A stretch of DNA of 46,378 bases. Origin: DATGMB01 sp035293845 (GTDB lineage Bacteria; Acidobacteriota; Terriglobia; Bryobacterales; Bryobacteraceae). The notes under the pieces are model-generated. The model did not search any database and was not told the origin of the DNA. It saw only the letters and a program-made list of their open reading frames with translations. The stretch spans positions 1 to 46,378 of the forward strand of contig DATGMB010000175.1 in the NCBI GenBank assembly GCA_035293845.1, written 5' to 3'. Positions 1 through 9,400 of this stretch are shown one piece after another; position 1 is the first letter of the stretch, and each line of letters begins with the position of its first letter. Made by a program: the position numbers and the translations under genes.

Positions 1-1091
1 TCGATGCATTGGTGCGCGGCGTCGTTGCATGCCACATAGCAGAGATCGCAGCGGATGCAGCGCGCGGGATCGATGCGCGCCACGGCGCGGAAGGAAAGGT
101 CGAAATCCTTGAAATCCGAGATGCGGTGGAGACTCCTGCCAATGAGCGCGGCGATGGAGGCGAAGCCGTGGGCGTCCATCCAATTGGAGAGGCCGTCGCA
201 CAGATCTTCGATGATGCGGAAGCCGTAGTGCATCACGGCGGTGCAAACCTGCAGGCTGGCCGCGCCCAGCAGCAGGAACTCGGCCGCGTCGCGCCAGGTC
301 GAGATGCCGCCCATGCCGGAAACCGGTACGCGCGAGGCGGAGACGGCCGGGTCGGCGCCCAGCGCGGCGAGCATGTGCAGGGCGATCGGCTTCACGGCCG
401 GCCCGGCGTAGCCGCCGTGCCCGCCTTTGCCGCCGATGTTCGGGACCAGTTCCAGCGTGTCCAGATCCACGCCGACGATCGAGTTCAGCGTGTTGATCAG
501 TGAAAGGCCCGCGGCGCCCGCGGCCACGGCGGCGCGCGCCGGCGGGACGATGCTGGTTACATTCGGCGTCAGCTTGACGATGACCGGGATGCGCGCGGTT
601 TCCTTCACCCACCCGGTGATCTGCTCGCAATATTCGGGCACCTGGCCGACGGCCGAGCCCATTCCGCGCTCGCTCATACCGTGCGGGCAGCCGTAATTCA
701 GCTCGATGCCGTCGGCGCCGGTGTCCTCGATGCGGCGGACGATCTCGTGCCAGGCCTCGCGCTTCGATTCAACCATGGCGGAGACGATCACGGCGCGATC
801 CGGCCAGGCGCGCTTCACCTCGGCGATTTCCCGCAGGTTTGCTTCGAGCGGACGGTCCGAAATCAGCTCGACATTGTTGATCGCGAGCATGCGCTCATTG
901 CCGGAATGCCAGGCGCCGTAGCGATTGGAGACATTCAGGACGGGCGGCCCGATGGTCTTCCATACGGCGCCGCCCCAGCCGGCCTCGAAGGCGCGCTGCA
1001 CCTGGGCGCCCGAATTGCTCGGCGGCGCCGAGGCCAGCCAGAATGGATTCGGCGACCGGATGCCCGCGAAGTCGATCTTCAGATCAGCCAT
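1..1091 (-). CDS. preA: NAD-dependent dihydropyrimidine dehydrogenase subunit PreA (partial)
   Basis: This is the catalytic FMN-containing subunit that, with PreT, reduces uracil/thymine to the 5,6-dihydro forms with NADH. The protein opens MADLKIDFAG and is a dihydroorotate-dehydrogenase-like TIM barrel. The loop NYGCPHGMSERGMG near residues 132-145 carries the cysteine (about C135) that corresponds to the active-site cysteine of dihydropyrimidine dehydrogenases. After residue 340 a ferredoxin-type cluster begins (CIRCDLCYVAC); the window edge cuts the gene inside this Fe-S domain, so the C-terminus is missing. The ATG at 1091 overlaps the stop of preT by 8 bases, which indicates translational coupling. 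It could be annotated as a generic dihydroorotate dehydrogenase, but the PreT partner and the C-terminal ferredoxin make PreA the better name. Confidence 0.93.
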   Translation of the reverse strand, partial: MADLKIDFAGIRSPNPFWLASAPPSNSGAQVQRAFEAGWGGAVWKTIGPPVLNVSNRYGAWHSGNERMLAINNVELISDRPLEANLREIAEVKRAWPDRAVIVSAMVESKREAWHEIVRRIEDTGADGIELNYGCPHGMSERGMGSAVGQVPEYCEQITGWVKETARIPVIVKLTPNVTSIVPPARAAVAAGAAGLSLINTLNSIVGVDLDTLELVPNIGGKGGHGGYAGPAVKPIALHMLAALGADPAVSASRVPVSGMGGISTWRDAAEFLLLGAASLQVCTAVMHYGFRIIEDLCDGLSNWMDAHGFASIAALIGRSLHRISDFKDFDLSFRAVARIDPARCIRCDLCYVACNDAAHQCI

Positions 1092-2406
1092 GGTTGCTCA
1101 CTCCCTGTGCGGCGCGGCGGCGGGCGAGCTGCCGGCCGATGGCGCGTGCCGCGAGTTTGCCATCCTCGACCGCCATCACGGTGGAGGCGGCTCCGCGTTC
1201 GCGGATGCAATCGCCGCCGGCATAGACACCCGGCAGACTGGTCTCGAACTCTTCATTGACGCGGATATAGCCGCGCTCCGTAGCGAGGCCGAGCATTGCC
1301 GCGAGGCGCGGCTTCTGCTGGCCGACGGCTTTGACGATCTGGTCGGCGGGCAGCACGAATTCGGAGCCCGTCACCTCGCGCGGAGCGGGACGCCCGGAGG
1401 AATCGGGCGGCCCGAGTTCCACGCGGCGGCATTCGAGTCCGCGTACGTGGCCGGATTCCGACAGCACGCGCACGGGCTGGGTCAGGAAGCGGAATTCGAT
1501 GCCTTCACGCCGCGCGAAATCGTACTCGTGCGGGTAGGCGGTCATTTCGCGCGGGGTGCGGCGGTAGATCATGGTGACGCGCTCCGCGCCCAGCCGCCGC
1601 GCGATGGTGGCGCAGTCGATCGCGGTATTACCCGCGCCGATCACGGCCACTTCGCGGCCGACGGCGAAACCGTTGGTGTGCAGTTTGCTCTGCTCGATGT
1701 ACGCCAGGCCGTCCAGAACGTGCTCTTCGCCGGGTATGCCGAGGGCGGGCGTCTCGCCGAGGCCGATGGCGAGGAACACCGCGTCGAATGCATCGCGCAC
1801 GGTGGTCCAATCCAGGTTGCGCGCCAATTCGCGGTCTGTCTCGATCGTTACGCCCAGCCGCGCGATCATCGCGGCCTCCGCCAGCGCTACTTCGACCGGC
1901 TCGCGTAGTGCGATGATGCCGTAGGTGGAGAGGCCGCCCGGCAGCGTGCGGCGCTCGAATACGGTCACCGCGTGTCCCATTTGCGCGAGGTAGCCGGCGC
2001 ACGCGAGGCCAGCCGGGCCCGCACCGATCACGGCAACGCGGCAGCCGGTGGGTTCGCCGGGCTGGAACAGGTCGATGCCGCGGCGGTACGCGTAGTCCAT
2101 CGCGTAGCGCTGGAGGCGGCCGATTGCGATCGGACGGTGCTCTGCGCCGAGCACGCACGCGCCTTCGCATAGTTCCTGAACCGGGCAGACACGCGCGCAG
2201 GTCGCGCCGAGCAGGTTGGCATCGAGGATCGTGCGCGCCGAGCCTGCCAGGTTGCCGGTAGCGATCTTCTTAATAAAGCGCGGAACGTCGATGTGGGTGG
2301 GGCAGGCATGGGTGCAAGGGGCGTCATAGCAGAACAGACACCGGTTGGCTTCCACCGCGGCTTCTTGTGCGCTGAGGGGTGGCAGCGCTTCGGCGAGTGG
2401 CTTCAC
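1084..2406 (-). CDS. preT: NAD-dependent dihydropyrimidine dehydrogenase subunit PreT
   Basis: A 440-residue flavoprotein of the glutamate-synthase small-subunit type that passes electrons from NADH to PreA. N-terminal Fe-S ligands are C23, C26, C31, C35 and C70, C74, C80, C84. An FAD-binding GAGPAG motif lies at about 128-133 and a second dinucleotide-binding VIGAGNTAIDCA motif further on; the C-terminal YAGGDC closes the FAD site. The start chosen is GTG at 2406, because an AAGGAGG ribosome-binding site sits five bases upstream and the GTG overlaps the permease stop (GTGA). The frame stays open well upstream of this, but there it runs antisense-like through the permease gene and is not credible. 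Its place between an NCS1 permease and preA supports pyrimidine reduction over glutamate synthesis; no gltB-like gene is present. Confidence 0.92.
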   Translation of the reverse strand: MKPLAEALPPLSAQEAAVEANRCLFCYDAPCTHACPTHIDVPRFIKKIATGNLAGSARTILDANLLGATCARVCPVQELCEGACVLGAEHRPIAIGRLQRYAMDYAYRRGIDLFQPGEPTGCRVAVIGAGPAGLACAGYLAQMGHAVTVFERRTLPGGLSTYGIIALREPVEVALAEAAMIARLGVTIETDRELARNLDWTTVRDAFDAVFLAIGLGETPALGIPGEEHVLDGLAYIEQSKLHTNGFAVGREVAVIGAGNTAIDCATIARRLGAERVTMIYRRTPREMTAYPHEYDFARREGIEFRFLTQPVRVLSESGHVRGLECRRVELGPPDSSGRPAPREVTGSEFVLPADQIVKAVGQQKPRLAAMLGLATERGYIRVNEEFETSLPGVYAGGDCIRERGAASTVMAVEDGKLAARAIGRQLARRRAAQGVSNHG

Positions 2407-3806
2407 TCGGTCCTCCTTGGGCTGAGCAACACGAGGTAGACGACGCCCGAGACTACAAAGCCGACGAACCATGCGTAGTCGTACAGCCAGCGCAGGCCAG
2501 GCACCACCAGGCCGAGCAGCGCCATTCCCGCACCCGCCGCCAGGCTGGCAACGGCGCGCGGATTCCAGCCGCCGCGGTATTCGTACTCGCCGCCGCGCCG
2601 GTACAGATCGTCGATTTTCAGGCGGCACCGCCGGACGATGAAATAGTCGGTGATCATGGTGCCGGCGATCGGGCCGAGCAGCGCCGAGTAACCGACCAGC
2701 CAACCGAAGATGTAGGCTCCGTAGCTGCCGAGCAGCTTCCAGGGCATCATCAGGATGCCGGCAACGCCGGTGATCAGCCCGCCCGTGCGGAACGAGATCA
2801 GCCGCGGCCGGAGATTGGAAAAATCGTTGGAGGGCGAAACCACGTTCGCGGCGACGTTGGTGTTCAGCGTCGCGAGCAGGATCGCGATCAACGCCACCAG
2901 CGCGACCGCCGGCTGGTGAAAGCGGCCGATGAGCTGCACCGGGTCCCAGATCGGCTGGCCGAAGAGCACGGCCGAGGCGGAGGTCACGGCCACGCCGATG
3001 AAGGCGTAGAGCGTCATCGCCGCCGGGAGCCCCAGCGCCTGTCCGACGGCCTGCGCGCGCTGGCTGCGCGCGTAGCGCGTGAAGTCCGGAATATTGAGCG
3101 CCACCGTGGCCCAAAAGCCGACCATAGCGGTCAGGGACGGCACGAAAAACGGAAGAAACTCGCGAACGGTGTGGAACCTTCCCGGAGACGACAGAACCGG
3201 CCCGAAGCCGCCGGCCTTACGCGTGATCCACCACAGCAGCAGCAGCCCGACGCCGAGCATGAATGGCGCTCCGATGCCCTCCAGGAAGCGGATGGTCTCG
3301 ATGCCGCGCCAGATGACCGCCATATTCAGCAGCCAGAAGGCGAAAAAGCAGATCCATAGCGACGTTTGCGATGCTTCGAGCGACGGCCACAGAATCGAGG
3401 CCATGGAGTGGACGGCCTGCCCGCCGATCCACGTCTGGATGCCGAACCATCCGCACGCGACCAGCGCGCGCAGCACGGCCGGCAGGTTCGCTCCGCGCAC
3501 GCCGAAGGAAGCCCGCACGAACACCGGAAACGGGATGCCGTAGCGCGCGCCGGCGTGCGCGTTCAGCAGCATCGGGATGAGCACGATCACGTTCCCGAGC
3601 AGGATGGTGCCCACCGCCTGCCACCAGTTCATGCCGCCTGCGATCAGCCCGCTCGCCAGCATGTAGGTCGGGATGCAGACGCTCATCGCCACCCACAGCG
3701 AGCAGTAGTTGTAGATGCCCCAGGTGCGGCGCTCGGGCGGCACCGGCGCCAGATCCTGGTTGAACAACGCTGGATCGCGGAAATCCGAGAGGGGCGTTGC
3801 CTGCAT
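2403..3806 (-). CDS. NCS1 family nucleobase:cation symporter
   Basis: A 467-residue inner-membrane permease with about 12 hydrophobic segments. The N-terminus has the typical NCS1 pattern: a short cytoplasmic region with PPERRTWGIYNYCSLWVAM, then a first helix rich in small residues, and the LLNAHAGARYGIPFPVFVRA stretch characteristic of the uracil/allantoin/hydantoin permease group. It is the first gene of the operon and overlaps preT by four bases. Uptake of uracil, thymine or a related ring compound for reduction by PreTA is the natural reading, but hydantoin or allantoin cannot be excluded from sequence alone. A TGCTAGAAT promoter element ends eight bases before the ATG, so the message may be nearly leaderless. 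Confidence 0.93.
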   Translation of the reverse strand: MQATPLSDFRDPALFNQDLAPVPPERRTWGIYNYCSLWVAMSVCIPTYMLASGLIAGGMNWWQAVGTILLGNVIVLIPMLLNAHAGARYGIPFPVFVRASFGVRGANLPAVLRALVACGWFGIQTWIGGQAVHSMASILWPSLEASQTSLWICFFAFWLLNMAVIWRGIETIRFLEGIGAPFMLGVGLLLLWWITRKAGGFGPVLSSPGRFHTVREFLPFFVPSLTAMVGFWATVALNIPDFTRYARSQRAQAVGQALGLPAAMTLYAFIGVAVTSASAVLFGQPIWDPVQLIGRFHQPAVALVALIAILLATLNTNVAANVVSPSNDFSNLRPRLISFRTGGLITGVAGILMMPWKLLGSYGAYIFGWLVGYSALLGPIAGTMITDYFIVRRCRLKIDDLYRRGGEYEYRGGWNPRAVASLAAGAGMALLGLVVPGLRWLYDYAWFVGFVVSGVVYLVLLSPRRTE

Positions 3807-3814
3807 GGGGGGCT

Positions 3815-3823
3815 ATTCTAGCA
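3815..3823 (-). promoter_or_regulatory. Extended -10 promoter element of the permease-preTA operon
   Basis: On the minus strand the sequence reads TGC-TAGAAT, a good extended -10 element, ending eight bases before the ATG at 3806. Transcription would begin at or within a base or two of the start codon, predicting a leaderless mRNA. No convincing -35 box is visible. The same TGCTAGAAT string precedes the sugar permease gene at 31101. Confidence 0.45.
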
Positions 3824-3857
3824 TGAGGCAGGCGGGCGCCCCGGCGGCCGGCGCGGT

Positions 3858-5897
3858 CTATTTCACCGTCAATTCCGAGAGCACCCGCTGCGCGCCGTAG
3901 ATCCGGTCGAGCGACTGCAGGATGGCCGCGCTGTGCACGGCAACGGCGCGGTTTAAGGATTCATCGAAGCCGTAATCGCCCCCGAGCGAGTGAATGTTGC
4001 CGTCGAAGATGAGGCCGACGATTTCGCCGTCTTTATTGATCACGGGCGAGCCGGAGTTGCCGCCGATGATGTCGTTGTCGGTTACGAAGTTGAACGGGGT
4101 CTGGAGATCGAGCTTCGATTTCGCCTCCAGCCAGGTTTGCGGCAGAGCGAACGGGTCGCTGCCGGTCGCCCGGTCAAAGGCGCCCGCGAAATTCGTGAAC
4201 GGCCGGACCGGAGTCCCGTTTTCGACCCAGCCTTTCACGGTCCCGTAGCTGAGGCGCAGTGTGAACGTCGCGTCAGGATAGAGCGAAGTGCCGTACACGG
4301 CGAAGCGGGCTTTGGCGAGTTTCTCGAGACCGGCTTTCAGAACCGAATCGACCTCGTCCTCATACTGTTTCCGCGCTTCCCGAGCGATCGGATCGACCAC
4401 TTTGGCGAGCGCGATCATCGGGTCCGTAGAGGTCGCGACCGGTTGCCGGCCTTCCATCAGCGCCTTGCGAACGGCCGGATCGCCGAGGTGCGAGCCCTTT
4501 ACCGCCGCGGTGGCGAGCTCCCGCGGCGACTGCTTGCCGAGGATCCGGCGGACGCGCGGATCGTCGGGGGAAAAGGTCTCGCGCAGCTTGGTGAGCGAAA
4601 AGGTCAGGGTCTCGATTTCGAGCTCGGGATAGATGGGCGCTTCGCTGAGAGTCGCCTGCGTCTGTTCCGGCTTGCGGGCGTCCGCGAATTCCGGAAGCCG
4701 CTGGCCGTTCGGTTTGGCGTATTCCGCCGCCATCCGTACCAGACGCAGCGCGTGGGAATAGAGATCGGAGCGGAAGGCGAGTCCGCCTTCGAAGTAGAGA
4801 TTGGGGAGCAGGCGGATGCGGGCCTGTTTGACCGCGCCCGCGATATCGTCCCACACCTTGCCGTATTCGGCGCGCAGCTTCGGGTCCGCCTGGACGCGCT
4901 TTTGAAAATCGCGCTCCTCGTTCCGCTTCTGCCCGAAAAACGCGGGCTCGAGCAGCGCTTCGAAGCCGCCCTTGAGAGCCTTGAAGGAATTCTCGGTGAA
5001 GAAGAGGTCATCGTGCGAAATCCGCTCCTGCTCGGGGCCGCGGGTCTGGAACATCGTCAGCAGCCCGCGGTACTCCGCCAGGTACAGCAGGTAGTGCGGC
5101 AGGGTAAAGTCGCGGCGCAGCTCGAGCTGGGCGATGGTGTTCTGGCGGCGCGTGGAGCCCGGATTTCCGGCGACGAACGTCAACTCCCCTTCGCTGGGCC
5201 CGCGCCTCGAAAAGATCAGATGCTGCGGAGTGTCGAGCGGCTGGCCGTTGTGGTAAATCCGCAGGAAGCTCATGTCGAGGTCGTAACGGGGAAACATGAA
5301 GTTATCGGGGTCGCCGCCGAAGAAGGCAGCGGCGAACTCCGGCGCGAAGACGATCCGGACATCCTGGTAACGCCGGTACCGGTAGAGGTCGTAAACGCCG
5401 CCGCCGTAAAGGGAGATCACCTCGCAGCGCAGTTCGTCGCTGGTGGCGCAGGCCTTTTCAATGCGCGCGATCTCGGCCTTCCTCGCCTTGTCGGCGGCCT
5501 GATCGGTCAGCCCTTTCGTGGCCCCTGTGAGGGGCGCGGTGACGTCCTCGATCGATTCCAGGATGTTGGCCTCCTGGCCGGGGCACTTGGCTTCATCGGC
5601 CGGCGTTTTCGCCGCGTATCCGAGCTTCGTATAATCCTTCTGCGCCGTCGAGATCTGTTGCAGGCAGGTCGCGGCACAGTGGTTGTTGGTCAGCACCAGA
5701 CCATGCGCCGATACGAGGCTGGCGGAGCAGCCCTCGGCCAGCCGCACCGCGGACAGCCGCACATGGTCGAGCCATTCGTTCGAAGGAGCGAAGCCATATT
5801 TTGCCTTGACCTTGCCCGACGGGAAATTATTGAAGGTCCACATTCCCTCGTCGGCGTGCAGCATCAGCACGGAAATCAGGACCAGCAGCGCTTTCAT
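3858..5897 (-). CDS. S46 family dipeptidyl-peptidase
   Basis: A secreted serine dipeptidyl aminopeptidase of the DPP7/DPP11 group, 679 residues, close to the family's usual 700. It has a short signal peptide (MKALLVLISVLMLHA). Catalytic residues can be placed: His in LTNNHC (H73), Asp in PRYDLDMSFLR (D208) and Ser in GGNSGSPV (S615), a trypsin-like fold split by a helical insert. The ATG at 5897 is preferred over longer in-frame starts because it gives a signal peptide and has GAGGAG seven bases upstream. A TAGACT -10-like box lies at 5920-5925. It releases dipeptides in the periplasm or at the surface, in keeping with the other peptidases in this window. Substrate preference cannot be decided here. 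Confidence 0.93.
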   Translation of the reverse strand: MKALLVLISVLMLHADEGMWTFNNFPSGKVKAKYGFAPSNEWLDHVRLSAVRLAEGCSASLVSAHGLVLTNNHCAATCLQQISTAQKDYTKLGYAAKTPADEAKCPGQEANILESIEDVTAPLTGATKGLTDQAADKARKAEIARIEKACATSDELRCEVISLYGGGVYDLYRYRRYQDVRIVFAPEFAAAFFGGDPDNFMFPRYDLDMSFLRIYHNGQPLDTPQHLIFSRRGPSEGELTFVAGNPGSTRRQNTIAQLELRRDFTLPHYLLYLAEYRGLLTMFQTRGPEQERISHDDLFFTENSFKALKGGFEALLEPAFFGQKRNEERDFQKRVQADPKLRAEYGKVWDDIAGAVKQARIRLLPNLYFEGGLAFRSDLYSHALRLVRMAAEYAKPNGQRLPEFADARKPEQTQATLSEAPIYPELEIETLTFSLTKLRETFSPDDPRVRRILGKQSPRELATAAVKGSHLGDPAVRKALMEGRQPVATSTDPMIALAKVVDPIAREARKQYEDEVDSVLKAGLEKLAKARFAVYGTSLYPDATFTLRLSYGTVKGWVENGTPVRPFTNFAGAFDRATGSDPFALPQTWLEAKSKLDLQTPFNFVTDNDIIGGNSGSPVINKDGEIVGLIFDGNIHSLGGDYGFDESLNRAVAVHSAAILQSLDRIYGAQRVLSELTVK

Positions 5898-5989
5898 GGA
5901 TGAACTCCTCGATGCCTGTAGTCTACACCCCCCGCCATCCGGCCCGGGTAAATGAAACGCTCCGCAGTCGAGCGCCACTATTGGGCTGT

Positions 5990-6268
5990 ATGGCCATTCA
6001 TCCCACGGTCCAGCAACTGGATGCTTATTCGCTCGGGCTGCTCGGCGGCGCGGAAGCGGTGCGCGTCCGGGAGCACCTGTTTGAGTGTGTGGCGTGCCTG
6101 GAGCGGTTTGTCGCGATCGACGATGGAGCGAGCGGCGCGGCCCGCCTGACGCTTGTGAACAACGCCACAGGAACACCAGCGAGCCGAGGGCGCTATCACG
6201 CGGGGCCAAAGACGGGCAAGGTGCGTTTGGCTGCGAAAAACCGCCACGACGTAGCGGTTGCCCCTTAG
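5990..6268 (+). CDS. Small zinc-finger (anti-sigma-like) domain protein
   Basis: A 92-residue protein opening MAIHPTVQQLDAYSLGLL, followed by HLFECVACLERF. The pattern H-x3-C-x2-C after a short helix is that of the zinc-binding anti-sigma (ZAS, zf-HC2) fold, and similar N-termini precede larger sensor or kinase proteins in related bacteria. Here nothing follows: the C-terminal third is basic and low in complexity, and its last codons lie inside the first hairpin of the repeat at 6231-6318, so it may be the stump of a longer gene. No transmembrane segment and no sigma factor gene is nearby. Function unknown. The reading frame is plausible but short. Confidence 0.5.
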   Translation: MAIHPTVQQLDAYSLGLLGGAEAVRVREHLFECVACLERFVAIDDGASGAARLTLVNNATGTPASRGRYHAGPKTGKVRLAAKNRHDVAVAP

Positions 6269-6318
6269 CAGAATCAACTACTTAGCAACAAAAACCGCCG
6301 AATCGTAGCGGTTTTGTC
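6231..6318. repeat. Two-hairpin dispersed repeat, copy A
   Basis: Two inverted repeats in series, each beginning AAAAACCGCC: the first at 6236 (stem AACCGC/GCGGTT), the second at 6290 (stem AAAACCGC/GCGGTTTT). The starts are 54 bases apart. The linker contains TCAACTACTTAGCA before the second hairpin. The same arrangement with the same 54-base spacing and a related linker occurs at 42305-42392. The second hairpin ends in TTTTGTCT and could also act as a weak terminator. Confidence 0.7.
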
Positions 6319-6325
6319 TGGTTCG

Positions 6326-6343
6326 CCAGGCGATTTCGCCTGG
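6326..6343. promoter_or_regulatory. Palindrome upstream of the first TonB receptor
   Basis: CCAGGCGA-TT-TCGCCTGG is a perfect inverted repeat with 8-base arms. It lies about 60 bases before the receptor start and about 20 bases before a TATACT -10-like box at 6365-6370. It may be an operator. Alternatively it is a small terminator stem, since TTCCTTTTCT follows on the plus strand. Confidence 0.4.
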
Positions 6344-6404
6344 TTCCTTTTCTCGGTTCGCGCGTATACTGTTCCAAACCGGCTCGGTCCGTGGGAGGCA
6401 AATC

Positions 6405-9400
6405 GTGCGATCCGCAACCACCTTGGCGACTCTGGTCGCCCTTCTTGCGTTTGGACTCACCGCCACCGTCTGCAATGCTCAAAATGCCGCCACGGGCGCG
6501 GTTCTCGGGACGGTAACGGACGCGAGCGGCGCCGCCGTTCCTTCGGCGCAGGTCGAACTGACGAATCAGGGCACGGGGGCGAAGGTCTCCGCGGTCAGCT
6601 CCGTACAGGGGACTTACACCTTTCCCAACCTGCAACCCGGCACGTACTCGATTACGGCCAGGGCCAAGGGCTTTCGCACGACCGCGATCAACAACGTGGC
6701 GGTCGAGGTCAATACCAGCACGACCGTGAACATCGGCCTGCAGGTGGGCGAGGTCACGTCGACGGTGGAAGTGGCGGCGTCCGCGGCGCAGGTCGATTTG
6801 CAGCGCGCGGATTCGACGGTCGGCGATGTCATCGGCACGCAACCGCTGCTGCGGCTGCCCACGCGTCTGCGGCAGGCTCAGGAATTGCTGCTGCTGCAGC
6901 CGGGGACGACCCCGCAGACCGGGAGCGACAACGGCGGCTCGATCGCCGGCGCGTTGAACGACCAGACGACGTTCACGCTCGACGGCATCGACATCACGGA
7001 CAACAACACCAACTCGACCATCAACAGCGACCAGGGAGCCCGCCCGGTGCTGATCGTTTCCGTCGAAGCCACCGACGAATTCCGCGTGGCGACGGCCAAT
7101 GCCAATGCGACGTTTACCCGCGGCTCCGGCGGGCAGGTGACGCTGATGCAGCGGAGCGGCACCAACACGTTCCACGGGTCGCTATTCTGGTACACGCAAA
7201 ACAGTGCGTTGAACGCGAATAGCTGGGATAACAAGCGGCTGGGATTGCCCAAGCCGCACGTGGAGGATAACCGCGGCGGCGGCCGGCTGGGCGGCCCGAT
7301 CATCAAGAACCGGACGTTCTTTTTCACGGAGTACGAGACGCGGCGCTACCCGGAGACTTTTCAGGTGAACTACATCGTGCCCACGCCGACGTTGAGGCAG
7401 GGAATCCTTCGTTTCAAGGACGCGGCGGGGAACATCGATTCTTACAACCTGGCGGCGTCCGCGGCCTGCGGCGCGTCGGGCAATGCCGCGTGCGATCCGC
7501 GCGGGCTCGGCATCAGCCCCACGATGCAGGCCATGATGGCGCTCGACCCGGCGGGGAACAACCCCAACGTGTCTGGAGTGGATAATCTGAACACCACCGG
7601 GTTCACCGCGAATGTGCAGTCGCCGCTCAGTGACGATTTCGGAACGTTCCGGCTCGATCACAACATCAACGACAAGCTGCACTTCAACGGCAGCTTCAGC
7701 TACTCGCGCGACCTGTCTTATAACCCTTCGCCGCTGGTGGTCGATATCCGCAACCCGAACGGGGTATTGAACCAGGACTTCACGCCTGCCTGGACGAGCG
7801 CCGCAATCTTTGGGCTCAGCTACCTGGTTTCGCCCAACGTGGTGAATACGATCCGGTTTGGCGATGTGCGCAACCGGAACGGAGGCCTGCGGCCTCAACT
7901 CTCGGCCATTGCGGCCGAGTTGGGGCTGCCGGGGACGAACAGCGCGGCCGGACCGGTGGCCGTCACGCCGAACGTCTTCGCGCCGCCGATCAGTATGAGC
8001 AACTCCGTCCGCACGCAATTCAACAACGACGTGAACGAGCAGTGGGTGGACGACGTCAGTTGGACCAAGGGGACCCACCTCATTCAGGCCGGCGGCAATC
8101 TGCAGCGGATGCCGATGTTTCACCTGCACAGCGGCAAAGTGGGCGGCGCGGTAAATTCGCTGAACGCGACTACCACTGCGGACTCTTCGTTCCTGGTGAT
8201 CCCGGCCGCGGACCGGCCGCCCACCTGCGGCGGGGGAATCAGCACGATGTGCCTCTCATCCTCGCAGACTTCCACCTGGGATTCCCTGTACGCCACCGTG
8301 CTCGGCCTGATGAACGACAACAACACCTTGCTGGTGCGCAACAGCCAGTTGCAGGCCCAGCCATTCGGCACGTTCATCGACATGAATGCGCTGAGCTACT
8401 TTGTCTCGTTCTATGGGCAGGACACCTGGCGCATCCGGTCCTCGCTGACGTTGACCTACGGCGTTTCCTACAGTTTTCAGACGCCGCAGAACTTCGGCAA
8501 CCGGCAGGAGACGATGCTGGTGGATACCAGCACGGGCCAGCCGATTTCCGGGCAGGCCTATCTGAAAGCCAAGCTGAATGCGGCGATTCAGGGCCAGACC
8601 TACAATCCGCCGCTCGGATTCGAACCCGTGACGCAATTACACCGTGCGGGACCCTACGATGCCGATTATGGCGACGTCGCGCCGCGCGTCTCGCTGGCGT
8701 GGAGCCCGCAGCGTTCGCAAGGCTGGCTCGGAAAGGTTCTGGGCGCGAACAAGACCGTGCTGCGCGGCGGTTTTGGCATGTTTTACAACCGGCTCACCGG
8801 GGAAGACAGTGTGGTGTCGGCCGGGCTGAACGCCGGTTTCAGCTCCACGATCACGACCGGCCTCGCCGCGTGCAACGCGACCGGGGCCGGCGGCGCGGGT
8901 TGCAGTCCCGCCGCGGCCGCGAATCCTGCCCTCAGCGGGTTCCGCATCGGCGTGGACGGTGGGATTCCGGTCCCGGCTTATCGGCAGAACATCACGACTC
9001 CGTACATTCCCGCCGGCAATTACAGCGAGCTCTACGCTCCGGGCATCGACCCCTATATCAACAATTCGCGCATCTACACGGCCGATTTCACGATCCAGCG
9101 GAACCTGGGCCGCGGCATATTTCTCGAGGCTGCCTGGACCGGCAGATTCGGCCGGGGTCTTTATACGTATCCGCAGTTGAACGCGAGTCCGTATATGTTC
9201 AAGGACACCGCCTCCGGCCAGACTTTCGCGCAGGCGTACGATGCGGTCGCCAATGCGCTGCGGGCCGGTCAGCCCGCGGCGGTGCAGCCGTGGTTCGAAA
9301 ATCAGTTGCCGGGGATCGGCGCAAAGAACGGATTTGCGTCAAACACGGCATTTCTCGCTGCCCGGGACGCCTCGTATTTCACGCTGGGGTCGGTCTCGAG

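Noticed and set aside
3990..5903. 637-codon open frame on the plus strand opposite the S46 peptidase gene
   Set aside because: It mirrors the codon structure of a gene with clear catalytic motifs, and its product has no recognisable features. High GC makes long antisense frames common here.
6231..6318. Riboswitch or cis-regulatory RNA of the TonB gene
   Set aside because: The same two-hairpin unit lies at 42.3 kb in a different relation to genes, so a dispersed repeat is the simpler explanation.
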